The notes under the pieces are model-generated. The model did not search any database. It was not told where the DNA came from and saw nothing but the letters and a program-made list of their open reading frames with translations. A stretch of DNA of 64,000 nucleotides from Pseudoalteromonas sp. NC201 (GTDB lineage Bacteria; Pseudomonadota; Gammaproteobacteria; Enterobacterales; Alteromonadaceae). The position numbers and the translations under genes are program-made. How positions within the stretch are numbered: position 1 is the stretch's first letter; each line of letters opens with the position of its first letter. Positions 1 through 7,419 of this stretch are shown piece by piece. The stretch lies in assembly GCF_002850255.1 (NCBI RefSeq), contig NZ_CP022522.1:2913125-2977124 (forward strand), read 5' to 3'.

Positions 1-1
1 A

Positions 2-139
2 GGTATTACAGAACCGCACTTTATCGCTTATTTTTGCCAATTTAGCGCTAGCTTTAGCAAACGTAAATTTCACCTTACTGGCACTTTTTTTACATCACAC
101 TACAATGCAGAAAAAGCAAGATTGGAAACGTACCGATGA
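2..139 (+). CDS. 3' end of an unidentified upstream gene (partial)
   Basis: The window opens inside a frame that stays open from base 2 and ends at a TGA overlapping the ATG of the RND permease (ATGA), an arrangement typical of translationally coupled genes. About 45 residues are visible, ending in AEKARLETYR. I do not recognise the family. Another frame (from base 3) is also open for some 70 codons, so the choice rests mainly on the ATGA overlap. The rest of the gene is outside the window. Confidence 0.4.
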   Translation, partial: GITEPHFIAYFCQFSASFSKRKFHLTGTFFTSHYNAEKARLETYR

Positions 140-3100
140 ATGTGACACGCAGTTCGCTAAAAAACCCAGCGAGTGTAATTGTCATCTTGGTGTTGATTAT
201 TTTATTTGGGCTGTTAAGTATATTTAAACTGCCCATTCAGTTGACGCCAGATATTGAGCAACCACAGATCACGATTTTCTCGGGATGGCGCCAAGCCGCC
301 CCAGAAGAAATAGAATCAGTGATCATCGAACCGCTAGAAAATGCGGTAAAAAACACACCTGGCGCACTTGAGGTTAATACCAACATCAATCGTGGTAATG
401 GCTCTATTACGCTAACATTTGCGGTGGGTGCAAATATGCAACAAGCGATGCTAGATGTGCTAACAAGCTTAAATCAAGCCCCACCGTTGCCACTTGATGC
501 GCTAGACCCAGTCGTATTCGCCGGCGGTAATAACGGTGAAGCAGCAGCCACTTTGTTGGTCACGCCCAAAGACTATCAGGCAAATAGTCTCGATTTTGAT
601 ATGGCGCAGTTTCAAAAGCAAATCGACGAGTTTATTGAACCAAGACTTGCACGTATTCCCGGCGTGGCACGTGTCGATCTAGCGAGTGAGCGGCCAAAAG
701 AGCTGCGTGTTACTTTTGATCCGCACAAAGCCGCCGCGCTTGGTATTAGTTTAGATCAAATCAGTAATGTACTTGCAAGCTCTCGCGATACTTCTGGAGG
801 TCTTGCCAACGTTGGGCGTCGTCAATATACCGTGCGATTCACTGGCCAATATGACCTTTCCAGTATGGCTCAAATGCGTGTCGGCTACTCTGGGGACAGG
901 CCAATCTACTTAGGTGATATTGCAAGTGTTGAGCGCACCTTTTCAGACCGTTTGGGCATGAGTGGCCGCAATGGTAAACCGGCCTATTATATTCGGCTCT
1001 CTCGGGTCAACGAAGCAAATACCGTTGCCTTGCTTGATGAAATCAACCTTGCAATTGATGAATTAAACCAAGGGCCGCTGGCTGAAAATGGCTTATCGAT
1101 TGAGCTCAGCTTTGATGCCTCCGTCCACATTCGAAATGCACTTTCTTTAGTAAAAAGTAACTTAGGCCTTGGGGTACTCTTATCTTGTTTAATTCTGTGG
1201 CTATTTTTTAGAGGCTTAAAAGCAACCTTGGTGATTGCAGCTACAATCCCCATTTCATTGATGGTCGCCTTTCTCGCACTTAATATCTTTGACCGTAGTC
1301 TAAATGTGATCTCGTTGGCGGGATTGGCATTTGCAGTGGGCCTTGTACTAGACGCCGCTATCATAGTCCAAGAGAATATCTCACGCTTAAGAGCTGAAGG
1401 ATTCGATAACAAAAAAGCCGCCTTAAAAGGAGCTGCCCAAGTGACAGGAGCATTATTTGCTTCGACAACCACCAGCGTCGCCATCTTTTTACCTATTCTC
1501 TTTATGGCGGGTATTGAGGGACAGCTATTCTCTGATTTAGCACTGACACTCTCGATTGCCGTTATTGCGTCAATGTTGTGTGCTATTACCCTTATTCCAC
1601 TGGCAAACCATTTGTGGCCAGACTCTGAACTAAAACCAGATCCTTATCATCAATACTGGCAAAAGCTCACCAACTTCATCATGAAGTTGACCAATAACAG
1701 AGTAAAGCAACTTACTTGGATTGGCGTATTACTGGGTGGTTCGGTGGTTGCAACCATGACCATGCTGCCAAAAACTGACTTTATGCCAAGAGCCCCCACC
1801 GATGGCTTTTTCTTTAACCTAGTGACACCACCTGGTGGCAACGTACAGTTTATGGAAGAAGAATTGCTGCTGCGCGTGAAAAAACGCTTAATGCCCTATT
1901 ACCAAGGCGAAAAAGAACCTGGTATTAAAGACTTTAATTTCTATGCGTTTGGCTCTAATGCTGGCGGTTTTATCTATTCAGCCGACCCTCAACGTGTTGA
2001 AGAACTGATGAAAGTGGCCAGAGAAGAAATCTTCGTTGACCTTCCCGATACTCAAGTGTTTTTCTTTCGCGGCTCGATGATCCAAGTCGCCAATGGCGGC
2101 GATGGTCGCGATATTAATATTGACCTCACAGGTCCCAATATGGACGACTTAATCTCAGCAGCTCAAGTGGCTTTACAGGCAGTACAAACCGTGCTACCAG
2201 AGGCAACGGCCAGACCTCAGCCGCGATTGGATATGGCAGAGCCAGAGCTTAGATTAACGCCTAACGATCGCAGGATCACCCAAGCGGGATTAACGCGTCG
2301 AGATGTGTCTCAAGCGGTACAAGCTTATACCGGTGGATTATTCGTCAATGAGTATTTTGATGGTAACGAGCGCATGAATGTTATCCTTCGTGGTATCCCT
2401 TGGCAAAGCCCTGAGGAACTAAAAGCTTTGCCCATCGTAACACCTCAGTCAGGAATTCAAACTCTCGGCGAGTTGGCAAATATAGAGCGTACAGTTGGCC
2501 CGACGCAACTGCGGCGTGTCAACGGTCGCCGTACGGTCAGCATTGTTGTCACGCCTCCGGCTGATATGAGCCTGCAGCAAGTGCAAACCATCTTGAGTGA
2601 ACAGGTAATGCCAAAAGTGCGCGCAAGCCTGCCGGCCAGTGCTGGTGCTATTTTGGCGGGGAATGCGCAAAAGATGAATTCCGCAATGGAAGAAATGGCG
2701 TTGAATTTTGTCCTCGCATTGTTCATTTTATTTTTGTTAATGACCGCGCTGTTCAAGTCCGCCAAAGACAGCGCCTTGGTATTGTTAGTGATGCCACTGG
2801 CTATCGCAGGTGGCGTGCTGGCTCTGTATATCTTAAACCTCTTTACCTTCCAGTCCTTGGATTTACTGACGATGATAGGCTTTATCATCTTGCTCGGGCT
2901 GGTCGTTAATAATGCCATTTTGCTGGTGGATCAGACTCGCGTTGCGATGGCATCAGGCATGAGCCGTGAAGCATCGGTCAGACAAGCGGTGTTACTAAGA
3001 GCAAGACCCGTTTACTTAAGCACCTTGACCAGTCTGTTTGGCATGCTGCCACTCATGCTCATGCCAGGCGTAGGCTCAGAAATCTACCGCGGCCTTGCGA

Positions 3101-3246
3101 CTGTCATCGTCGGTGGTATGGCTATCAGTGCTTTATTTACCTTAGTGTTGATGCCGAGTTTATTGCAACTTGGGCGGCAAACTCCGCCATCCGAAACAAA
3201 CAAATCAACGGCCAAAGCCCCGCTCAGCCTAGTTGCCAATCAGTAA
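136..3246 (+). CDS. RND-family efflux permease
   Basis: Inner-membrane, proton-driven drug/solute exporter of the RND superfamily (AcrB-like), expected to work as a trimer with an adaptor and an outer-membrane channel. The 1036 residues are full length for the family: TM1 near residues 10-30, a periplasmic porter region, a TM2-TM6 bundle from about 335, a second porter half, and a final TM block from about 855. The TM4 proton-relay segment reads GLVLDAAIIVQEN. It keeps the first Asp (D406) but has Ala407 where AcrB has a second Asp. TM10 has LVVNNAILLVD, so Asn replaces the AcrB Lys940 equivalent, which is common outside the AcrB core clade. The adaptor follows 14 bases downstream, so the order is permease then adaptor, the reverse of acrAB. 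No outer-membrane channel gene is adjacent. The substrate cannot be read from the sequence. Confidence 0.93.
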   Translation: MNVTRSSLKNPASVIVILVLIILFGLLSIFKLPIQLTPDIEQPQITIFSGWRQAAPEEIESVIIEPLENAVKNTPGALEVNTNINRGNGSITLTFAVGANMQQAMLDVLTSLNQAPPLPLDALDPVVFAGGNNGEAAATLLVTPKDYQANSLDFDMAQFQKQIDEFIEPRLARIPGVARVDLASERPKELRVTFDPHKAAALGISLDQISNVLASSRDTSGGLANVGRRQYTVRFTGQYDLSSMAQMRVGYSGDRPIYLGDIASVERTFSDRLGMSGRNGKPAYYIRLSRVNEANTVALLDEINLAIDELNQGPLAENGLSIELSFDASVHIRNALSLVKSNLGLGVLLSCLILWLFFRGLKATLVIAATIPISLMVAFLALNIFDRSLNVISLAGLAFAVGLVLDAAIIVQENISRLRAEGFDNKKAALKGAAQVTGALFASTTTSVAIFLPILFMAGIEGQLFSDLALTLSIAVIASMLCAITLIPLANHLWPDSELKPDPYHQYWQKLTNFIMKLTNNRVKQLTWIGVLLGGSVVATMTMLPKTDFMPRAPTDGFFFNLVTPPGGNVQFMEEELLLRVKKRLMPYYQGEKEPGIKDFNFYAFGSNAGGFIYSADPQRVEELMKVAREEIFVDLPDTQVFFFRGSMIQVANGGDGRDINIDLTGPNMDDLISAAQVALQAVQTVLPEATARPQPRLDMAEPELRLTPNDRRITQAGLTRRDVSQAVQAYTGGLFVNEYFDGNERMNVILRGIPWQSPEELKALPIVTPQSGIQTLGELANIERTVGPTQLRRVNGRRTVSIVVTPPADMSLQQVQTILSEQVMPKVRASLPASAGAILAGNAQKMNSAMEEMALNFVLALFILFLLMTALFKSAKDSALVLLVMPLAIAGGVLALYILNLFTFQSLDLLTMIGFIILLGLVVNNAILLVDQTRVAMASGMSREASVRQAVLLRARPVYLSTLTSLFGMLPLMLMPGVGSEIYRGLATVIVGGMAISALFTLVLMPSLLQLGRQTPPSETNKSTAKAPLSLVANQ

Positions 3247-3260
3247 GTAGTGAGAATAGA

Positions 3261-4334
3261 ATGAAAAACCCAATAAAACAGACACTTCAGGCCCTAGCAC
3301 TATGTGCTGGGATCGTTGCGCCACAAGCCATCGCCGTGGTGCCAGTCACCGTCGCAGAAGTGACAAAAGCCCCTCTCACGAGCGAAATTGAAGTTAGTGG
3401 CACACTGTATGGGAAAGACGACGTGACGCTGACCGCCGGAGTTAGTGGCCGTTTGTTGTACGTAGCAGAACCCGGTACCAGTGTCGCAAAAGACGAAATC
3501 TTAGTACGTATGGATACACTTCCGCTGGAACTCGATAAGGCCCGCCAAGCCGAATTATTAAATCGAGCCAAGATCAATTTACGCTTATATCAACAAGAAT
3601 TGACTCGATTAAAGAAGCTCGCAAAAACCAGCAGTGCGGCAGAGAGTCAAGTCGATGAAATGCAAAATAAACATGACCTAGCGCTGTCGGATATCGCCTT
3701 AGCAGAAGTCGAACTTAAGGTTATTGACGATAAATTGACTCGCGCAACGGTCCGTGCACCATTTGATGGCGTTATCAGTGAACGTTTTAAGCGCGCGGGT
3801 CGAGAAATAAACCGCGCCGACGAACTGCTCACCATATTAGATATCCATCATCTAGAAGTTCGCCTATATGTGCCCGTTAAATACTTAAAGTTTTTGCAAA
3901 AAGGCATAGCGCTGTCAATCCGTTCTGGTGATTTATCGCAGCCAGATAACACGTCAGCAAAAGTCACAGCGGTGATCCCCTCAACCGATCCGCGCTCACA
4001 AACCGTTGAAGTGCGTGCAACACTCGCAGCAGATCAAACCCATAGGTGGGCAATTGGTCAATTAGTTGATGTAGCGGTGCCGCTCACCAGCAAACAAGCC
4101 GTATTGCTGGTTGACCGGGACGCCTTAATATTACGTAAACAAGGCACCCATATCGTCAAAATAGATGAGCAAAATAAAGCCGAACAAATTCCTGTCACCG
4201 TCGGCAATGGCAAAGGCCAATGGGTGGAAATTACTCCCCGCACCAGCGATATCTTACATGCCGGTGATAGAGTCGCCGTTCGCGGTGCTGAGCGCCTGCA
4301 AACAGGACAAGACGTCGAGGTGACAAACCCTTAA
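3261..4334 (+). CDS. RND efflux periplasmic adaptor (membrane fusion protein)
   Basis: HlyD/AcrA-type periplasmic adaptor that links the upstream RND permease to an outer-membrane channel. The 357 residues begin with a cleavable-looking signal (hydrophobic stretch to about residue 25, ending QAIA). A split biotinyl-lipoyl domain follows (VSGRLLYVAEPGTSV and VRAPFDGVISERF) flanking a short alpha-helical hairpin at about 90-145, then a beta-barrel and membrane-proximal domain. There is no lipobox, so it is probably not a lipoprotein. It starts 14 bases after the permease stop and must be co-transcribed with it. A stem-loop followed by T residues lies just downstream and probably ends the operon. 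Confidence 0.92.
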   Translation: MKNPIKQTLQALALCAGIVAPQAIAVVPVTVAEVTKAPLTSEIEVSGTLYGKDDVTLTAGVSGRLLYVAEPGTSVAKDEILVRMDTLPLELDKARQAELLNRAKINLRLYQQELTRLKKLAKTSSAAESQVDEMQNKHDLALSDIALAEVELKVIDDKLTRATVRAPFDGVISERFKRAGREINRADELLTILDIHHLEVRLYVPVKYLKFLQKGIALSIRSGDLSQPDNTSAKVTAVIPSTDPRSQTVEVRATLAADQTHRWAIGQLVDVAVPLTSKQAVLLVDRDALILRKQGTHIVKIDEQNKAEQIPVTVGNGKGQWVEITPRTSDILHAGDRVAVRGAERLQTGQDVEVTNP

Positions 4335-4355
4335 TAACAAACCAGTTACTAGCCC

Positions 4356-4391
4356 AATGAGCTCACTCATGGACGAGCGGCTCATTTTTCT
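4356..4391 (+). terminator. Probable intrinsic terminator after the RND operon
   Basis: AATGAGC (4356-4362) pairs with GCTCATT (4380-4386) and runs into a T-rich stretch. The loop is long (17 nt) and itself contains the palindrome ATGAGCTCACTCAT, so the exact fold is uncertain. Confidence 0.5.
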
Positions 4392-4472
4392 TTTCCACCC
4401 CCACGATATTCTCCCTTTTTGATCTATCGTAAAACCAGTTAAACTAGCGCTATCTGAGAGTTAGGGGGTGTT

Positions 4473-5228
4473 ATGAAACGAACCAAATTAGTGAATCAAT
4501 TAACGGAATTACTGAAGCCATTTCAAATTAACGATTACTGTCCAAATGGTCTGCAAGTAGAAGGGACAGACGAAATCCAAAAAATCGTCACAGGTGTTAC
4601 CGCCAGCCAAGCTTTAATTGATGCCGCTATTGAACGAGGTGCAGATGCCATTTTGGTTCACCACGGCTATTTTTGGAAAGGGGAAGATCAATGTGTCACG
4701 GGCATGAAAAAGCGCCGCCTACAAGCCCTGCTTGCCAATGACATCAACTTAATCGCTTACCACCTTCCACTGGATGTTCATCCTGAACTCGGGAATAACG
4801 CACAGCTCGGTAAGCTACTTGGGCTTGAATATGAAAGACCGCTTGAACCTTGGAATAAAAATAGCGTAGCGGTAAAAGGTAAATTAACGACGCCAATGAC
4901 TGCTGTTGATTTTGCCGCTTTAGTTGAAGAAAAACTCGGTAGAAAGCCGCTCTTAAATGTTGCAGGCGATCATCCAATTAGCACTATTGCTTGGTGTACA
5001 GGTGGTGGGCAAAGCTTTATCGATCTCGCAGCAAACCAAGGCATTGATGCCTACTTAACGGGTGAAGCATCAGAGCAAACCATTCATTCATCTAACGAGC
5101 AACAGATCCACTTTATCGCGGCGGGACATCATGCCACAGAGCGTTACGGCGCGAAGGCACTTGGTGAATATTTGGCAGCGCAATATGGTTTGGATGTTGA
5201 ATTTATTGATATCGACAACCCGGTTTAA
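4473..5228 (+). CDS. Nif3-like dinuclear metal-centre protein (YbgI family)
   Basis: Member of the Nif3/YbgI family (DUF34), which form toroidal hexamers with a two-metal site per subunit. The cellular function is poorly settled. At 251 residues it has the compact bacterial form without an inserted domain. Recognisable elements are NDYCPNGLQVEG near residue 20, the metal-binding DAILVHHGYFW near 56-66, YHLPLDVHPELGNNAQL near 96-112, and the C-terminal HHATERYGAKALGEYL. The histidines, Asp and Glu expected to bind metal are all present. A strong Shine-Dalgarno (TTAGGGGGTG) precedes the ATG. It is followed 10 bases later by cmoM, so the two probably share a transcript. Confidence 0.93.
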   Translation: MKRTKLVNQLTELLKPFQINDYCPNGLQVEGTDEIQKIVTGVTASQALIDAAIERGADAILVHHGYFWKGEDQCVTGMKKRRLQALLANDINLIAYHLPLDVHPELGNNAQLGKLLGLEYERPLEPWNKNSVAVKGKLTTPMTAVDFAALVEEKLGRKPLLNVAGDHPISTIAWCTGGGQSFIDLAANQGIDAYLTGEASEQTIHSSNEQQIHFIAAGHHATERYGAKALGEYLAAQYGLDVEFIDIDNPV

Positions 5229-5237
5229 CCGTTTGGT

Positions 5238-6053
5238 GTGATCTCGCATATGGCTAGAAAAAAGCAGCAGCAAAAACCGGCACCGACAGATAGAAACTTT
5301 GCTGAACTGACGCACAAGTTTAAAAACAATATCTATGGCACCAATAAAGGCAAAATCAGAGAAGCTGTGCTCAAGCGTGACTTGAGCGCACAAGTTGACT
5401 GGTTAACGCAATCAAGTGGCAAACGCATATTAGATGTTGGCGGCGGACAAGGGCAATTGGCGCTCTTTCTAGCATCGCTTGGCCACCATGTCACTGTGAT
5501 TGATATTTCAGAAGAGATGCTTGAACTTGCCAAAACGCGCGCGCATGAAGCCGGACTAAATGACCTGCTGCATTTTATCCACGCGCCCCTGCAAGCACTC
5601 GATACGCTGAACTTAGGACAATTCGACTTAGTATTGTGCCATGCGGTGCTTGAATGGCTGGTTGAGCAACAAAGTGCGCTTATGCTGCTAAAGTCGCAAC
5701 TAAGCGAAACTGGCTTGCTTTCGCTAATGTATTTCAACCATGAGGCGCACCTGATGGCCAATATGGTGTACGGTAACTTCGACTATGTGCAAAAAGGCCT
5801 TAAAGTAAAGCAAAAAGTAGGTCTCAGTCCCAATAAACCAATTAGCCAAACTGACATGGCAACTTGGCTTGATAAGGCAAAACTCAGCGTTATGCAAAAA
5901 ACCGGTGTTCGCTGTTTTCATGACTATTTAAGGGAGTTGAGTAAGGCGGATGAAGATTTTGACGCTTTGCTCGCCTTAGAGCTTAAATACAATCGCCAAG
6001 AGCCCTATGCATCTCTAGGTCGTTATACCCACTTGATGCTAAAACAAGCGTAA
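5238..6053 (+). CDS. cmoM: tRNA 5-carboxymethoxyuridine methyltransferase CmoM
   Basis: S-adenosylmethionine-dependent methyltransferase that converts cmo5U34 to its methyl ester in wobble positions of several tRNAs. The protein aligns by eye with E. coli CmoM over its length: DRNFAELTHKFKNNIYGTNKG at the start, motif I ILDVGGGQGQ, VIDISEEMLELA, LVLCHAVLEWL, GNFDYVQKGL, and the ending QEPYASLGRYTHLML. The frame opens with GTG at 5238. An ATG at 5250 (MARKKQQQK) is an alternative start, and neither has a convincing ribosome-binding site. The extra basic, Gln-rich N-terminus (about 15 residues) is absent from E. coli CmoM. It lies 10 bases downstream of the Nif3-like gene and is convergent with map. 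Confidence 0.92.
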   Translation: MISHMARKKQQQKPAPTDRNFAELTHKFKNNIYGTNKGKIREAVLKRDLSAQVDWLTQSSGKRILDVGGGQGQLALFLASLGHHVTVIDISEEMLELAKTRAHEAGLNDLLHFIHAPLQALDTLNLGQFDLVLCHAVLEWLVEQQSALMLLKSQLSETGLLSLMYFNHEAHLMANMVYGNFDYVQKGLKVKQKVGLSPNKPISQTDMATWLDKAKLSVMQKTGVRCFHDYLRELSKADEDFDALLALELKYNRQEPYASLGRYTHLMLKQA

Positions 6054-6065
6054 GTACAGCACTGC

Positions 6066-6836
6066 TTACGCTTCTTCCGCTCTTAGGGTTAACACTTCAA
6101 CGCCGTCATCTGTTACCAACACAGTATGCTCCCACTGCGCCGATAGCTTTTTATCTCGGGTTACCACAGTCCAGCCATCTTTTTTGGTTTTAATTTTTGC
6201 GCTACCCTGATTGATCATCGGCTCAATGGTAAAGGTCATCCCAGGCTTTAGCGTCATCCCGGTATTTGCTTTGCCATAGTGCAATACATTTGGCGCTTCA
6301 TGCATCTCTCTACCGATCCCATGACCACAATACTCGCGTACCACAGTGTAACCGGCTTTTTCAGCCACTTGCTGTACAGCCGCACCGATGTCCCCAAGCT
6401 TTGCTCCAGGTTTAACCATTTTTATTCCAGCCCACATCGCTTGGTAAGTCGTTGCCACTAATTTTTTGGCTGGGAGTAATGCGTCTGGCATCACATACAT
6501 TTTGCTGGAGTCGCTGATAAAGCCATTTTTCTCAAGCGTAATATCGATGTTTACAATATCAGAAGACTTTAAGATTTGTGATTTACTCGGCACACCATGG
6601 CACACGACCTCGTTCACAGAGCTATTAAGGACGAACTGATAACCATATTGACCAAGGCTGGCAGGACGCGCTTTAAGCTCATCAACAATAAAGTTGTGCA
6701 CTTTGTCATTAATCTCTAGCGTAGAAATTCCGGGTTCAATCCAACTATCAATATAGTCAAACACTTGCGTAAGCAATCGCCCGCTTTCGCGCATCAATTG
6801 GATCTCATCAGCGGTTTTGAAGGTAACCTCTTGCAT
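6066..6836 (-). CDS. map: Type I methionine aminopeptidase
   Basis: Cytosolic metalloenzyme that removes the N-terminal methionine from nascent proteins. At 256 residues it is the short bacterial type I form without an N-terminal extension. All the classical metal ligands can be seen: Asp in VNIDITLEKNG, Asp in SDSSKMYV, His in YCGHGIGREMHE, Glu in FTIEPMIN and Glu in AQWEHTVLVT. The substrate-pocket His is in EVVCHGVPS. It is preceded, 1 base upstream in the same direction, by a ParD-like gene. The housekeeping map in related bacteria normally sits near rpsB, so this is probably an additional paralogue; that cannot be confirmed inside the window. Confidence 0.95.
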   Translation of the reverse strand: MQEVTFKTADEIQLMRESGRLLTQVFDYIDSWIEPGISTLEINDKVHNFIVDELKARPASLGQYGYQFVLNSSVNEVVCHGVPSKSQILKSSDIVNIDITLEKNGFISDSSKMYVMPDALLPAKKLVATTYQAMWAGIKMVKPGAKLGDIGAAVQQVAEKAGYTVVREYCGHGIGREMHEAPNVLHYGKANTGMTLKPGMTFTIEPMINQGSAKIKTKKDGWTVVTRDKKLSAQWEHTVLVTDDGVEVLTLRAEEA

Positions 6837-6837
6837 C

Positions 6838-7038
6838 TCAATTTCCTTTTGGCTGTTGTGACTTCACTCGCGTCATTTCTGCCGTAATGATCTCTGTAAA
6901 CGTAAGCGTTGGATTGCGCTCGGCAAGTCGCCCAATTTTAATCCAAAACTCAGCCTGTGAATTGATTGAGCGCGACATCACAGTGCTTGCTTCACGGATC
7001 TCATCGTGTAGTTCATCTGAAATTTTTACGATACCCAT
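6838..7038 (-). CDS. ParD-like ribbon-helix-helix protein
   Basis: A 66-residue protein of the ParD-like type, predicted ribbon-helix-helix fold: a short beta strand (IVKISDELHDEIREAS) followed by two helices (RSINSQAEFWIKIGRLAERN). Proteins of this type are named after ParD antitoxins, but no ParE-type toxin lies next to it. The next gene in the operon, 1 base away, is map. A DNA-binding autorepressor role is an inference from the fold. The upstream region is very rich in overlapping ATATA/CATATA words that could form its operator. Confidence 0.8.
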   Translation of the reverse strand: MGIVKISDELHDEIREASTVMSRSINSQAEFWIKIGRLAERNPTLTFTEIITAEMTRVKSQQPKGN

Positions 7039-7081
7039 TTATATAAACCATATACATATCATATATAATTCATATAATAAC
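7039..7081 (-). promoter_or_regulatory. Promoter/operator region of the ParD-like-map operon
   Basis: Almost pure A/T sequence with repeated, partly palindromic CATATA/TATATA words immediately upstream of the ParD-like start codon. This is the usual place for an autoregulatory ribbon-helix-helix operator. No exact -35/-10 pair is assigned. The functional reading is inference from position and composition. Confidence 0.35.
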
Positions 7082-7124
7082 GGAGTTGCGGAACAATGCA
7101 AAATCTAATGCCAGTTTGCTTATT

Positions 7125-7320
7125 AACCTGAGGTTTGGATAAGGAATGTTCCAACTCATTGTTGCTAAAGTACAACTTAGTTTTTTCCTTGTCTAGCCAG
7201 CAAGTTTTAGGGAAAACAAGGCGAATTTACGCACCAATAGCTGGCTATTGGAAGTGAATTCAACGCAGTTAGCGCTAAAACTGGCTGCTAGAAAGGCATT
7301 AATTATCCGCAGCTCAGGTT
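7125..7320 (+). mobile_element. MITE-like repeat, copy A (near full length)
   Basis: A 196-bp element bounded by imperfect inverted ends (AACCTGAGGTTTGGATAAGG at the left; the right end read in reverse is AACCTGAGCTGCGGATAATT) and flanked by TATT on both sides (7121-7124 and 7321-7324). It is nearly identical to copy B at 9871-10065 and related to copies C and D. Inner segments also pair (TAGCCAGCAAGTTTTAG with CTAAAACTGGCTGCTAG). The centre is a hairpin, CCAATAG-CTGG-CTATTGG, so one strand could fold along most of its length. It has no coding capacity. Confidence 0.88.
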
Positions 7321-7349
7321 TATTATGTTGAAGCAAAAAAATTTAAGGC

Positions 7350-7376
7350 AAAAAAATGCACCGCCTCGGCGGTGCA
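7350..7376 (-). terminator. Intrinsic terminator of the siderophore receptor gene
   Basis: TGCACCGCC (7357-7365) pairs perfectly with GGCGGTGCA (7368-7376). On the minus strand the hairpin is followed by seven T residues (A-run at 7350-7356), about 45 bases past the receptor stop codon. Confidence 0.85.
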
Positions 7377-7419
7377 CTCCGTATTTTAAGCTTAAGTCAC
7401 CCAAGCTTAGGTTGACTCA

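Noticed and set aside
2457..2918. 153-codon antisense frame inside the RND permease gene
   Set aside because: Mirror of a strongly coding region; the plus-strand protein is unambiguous.
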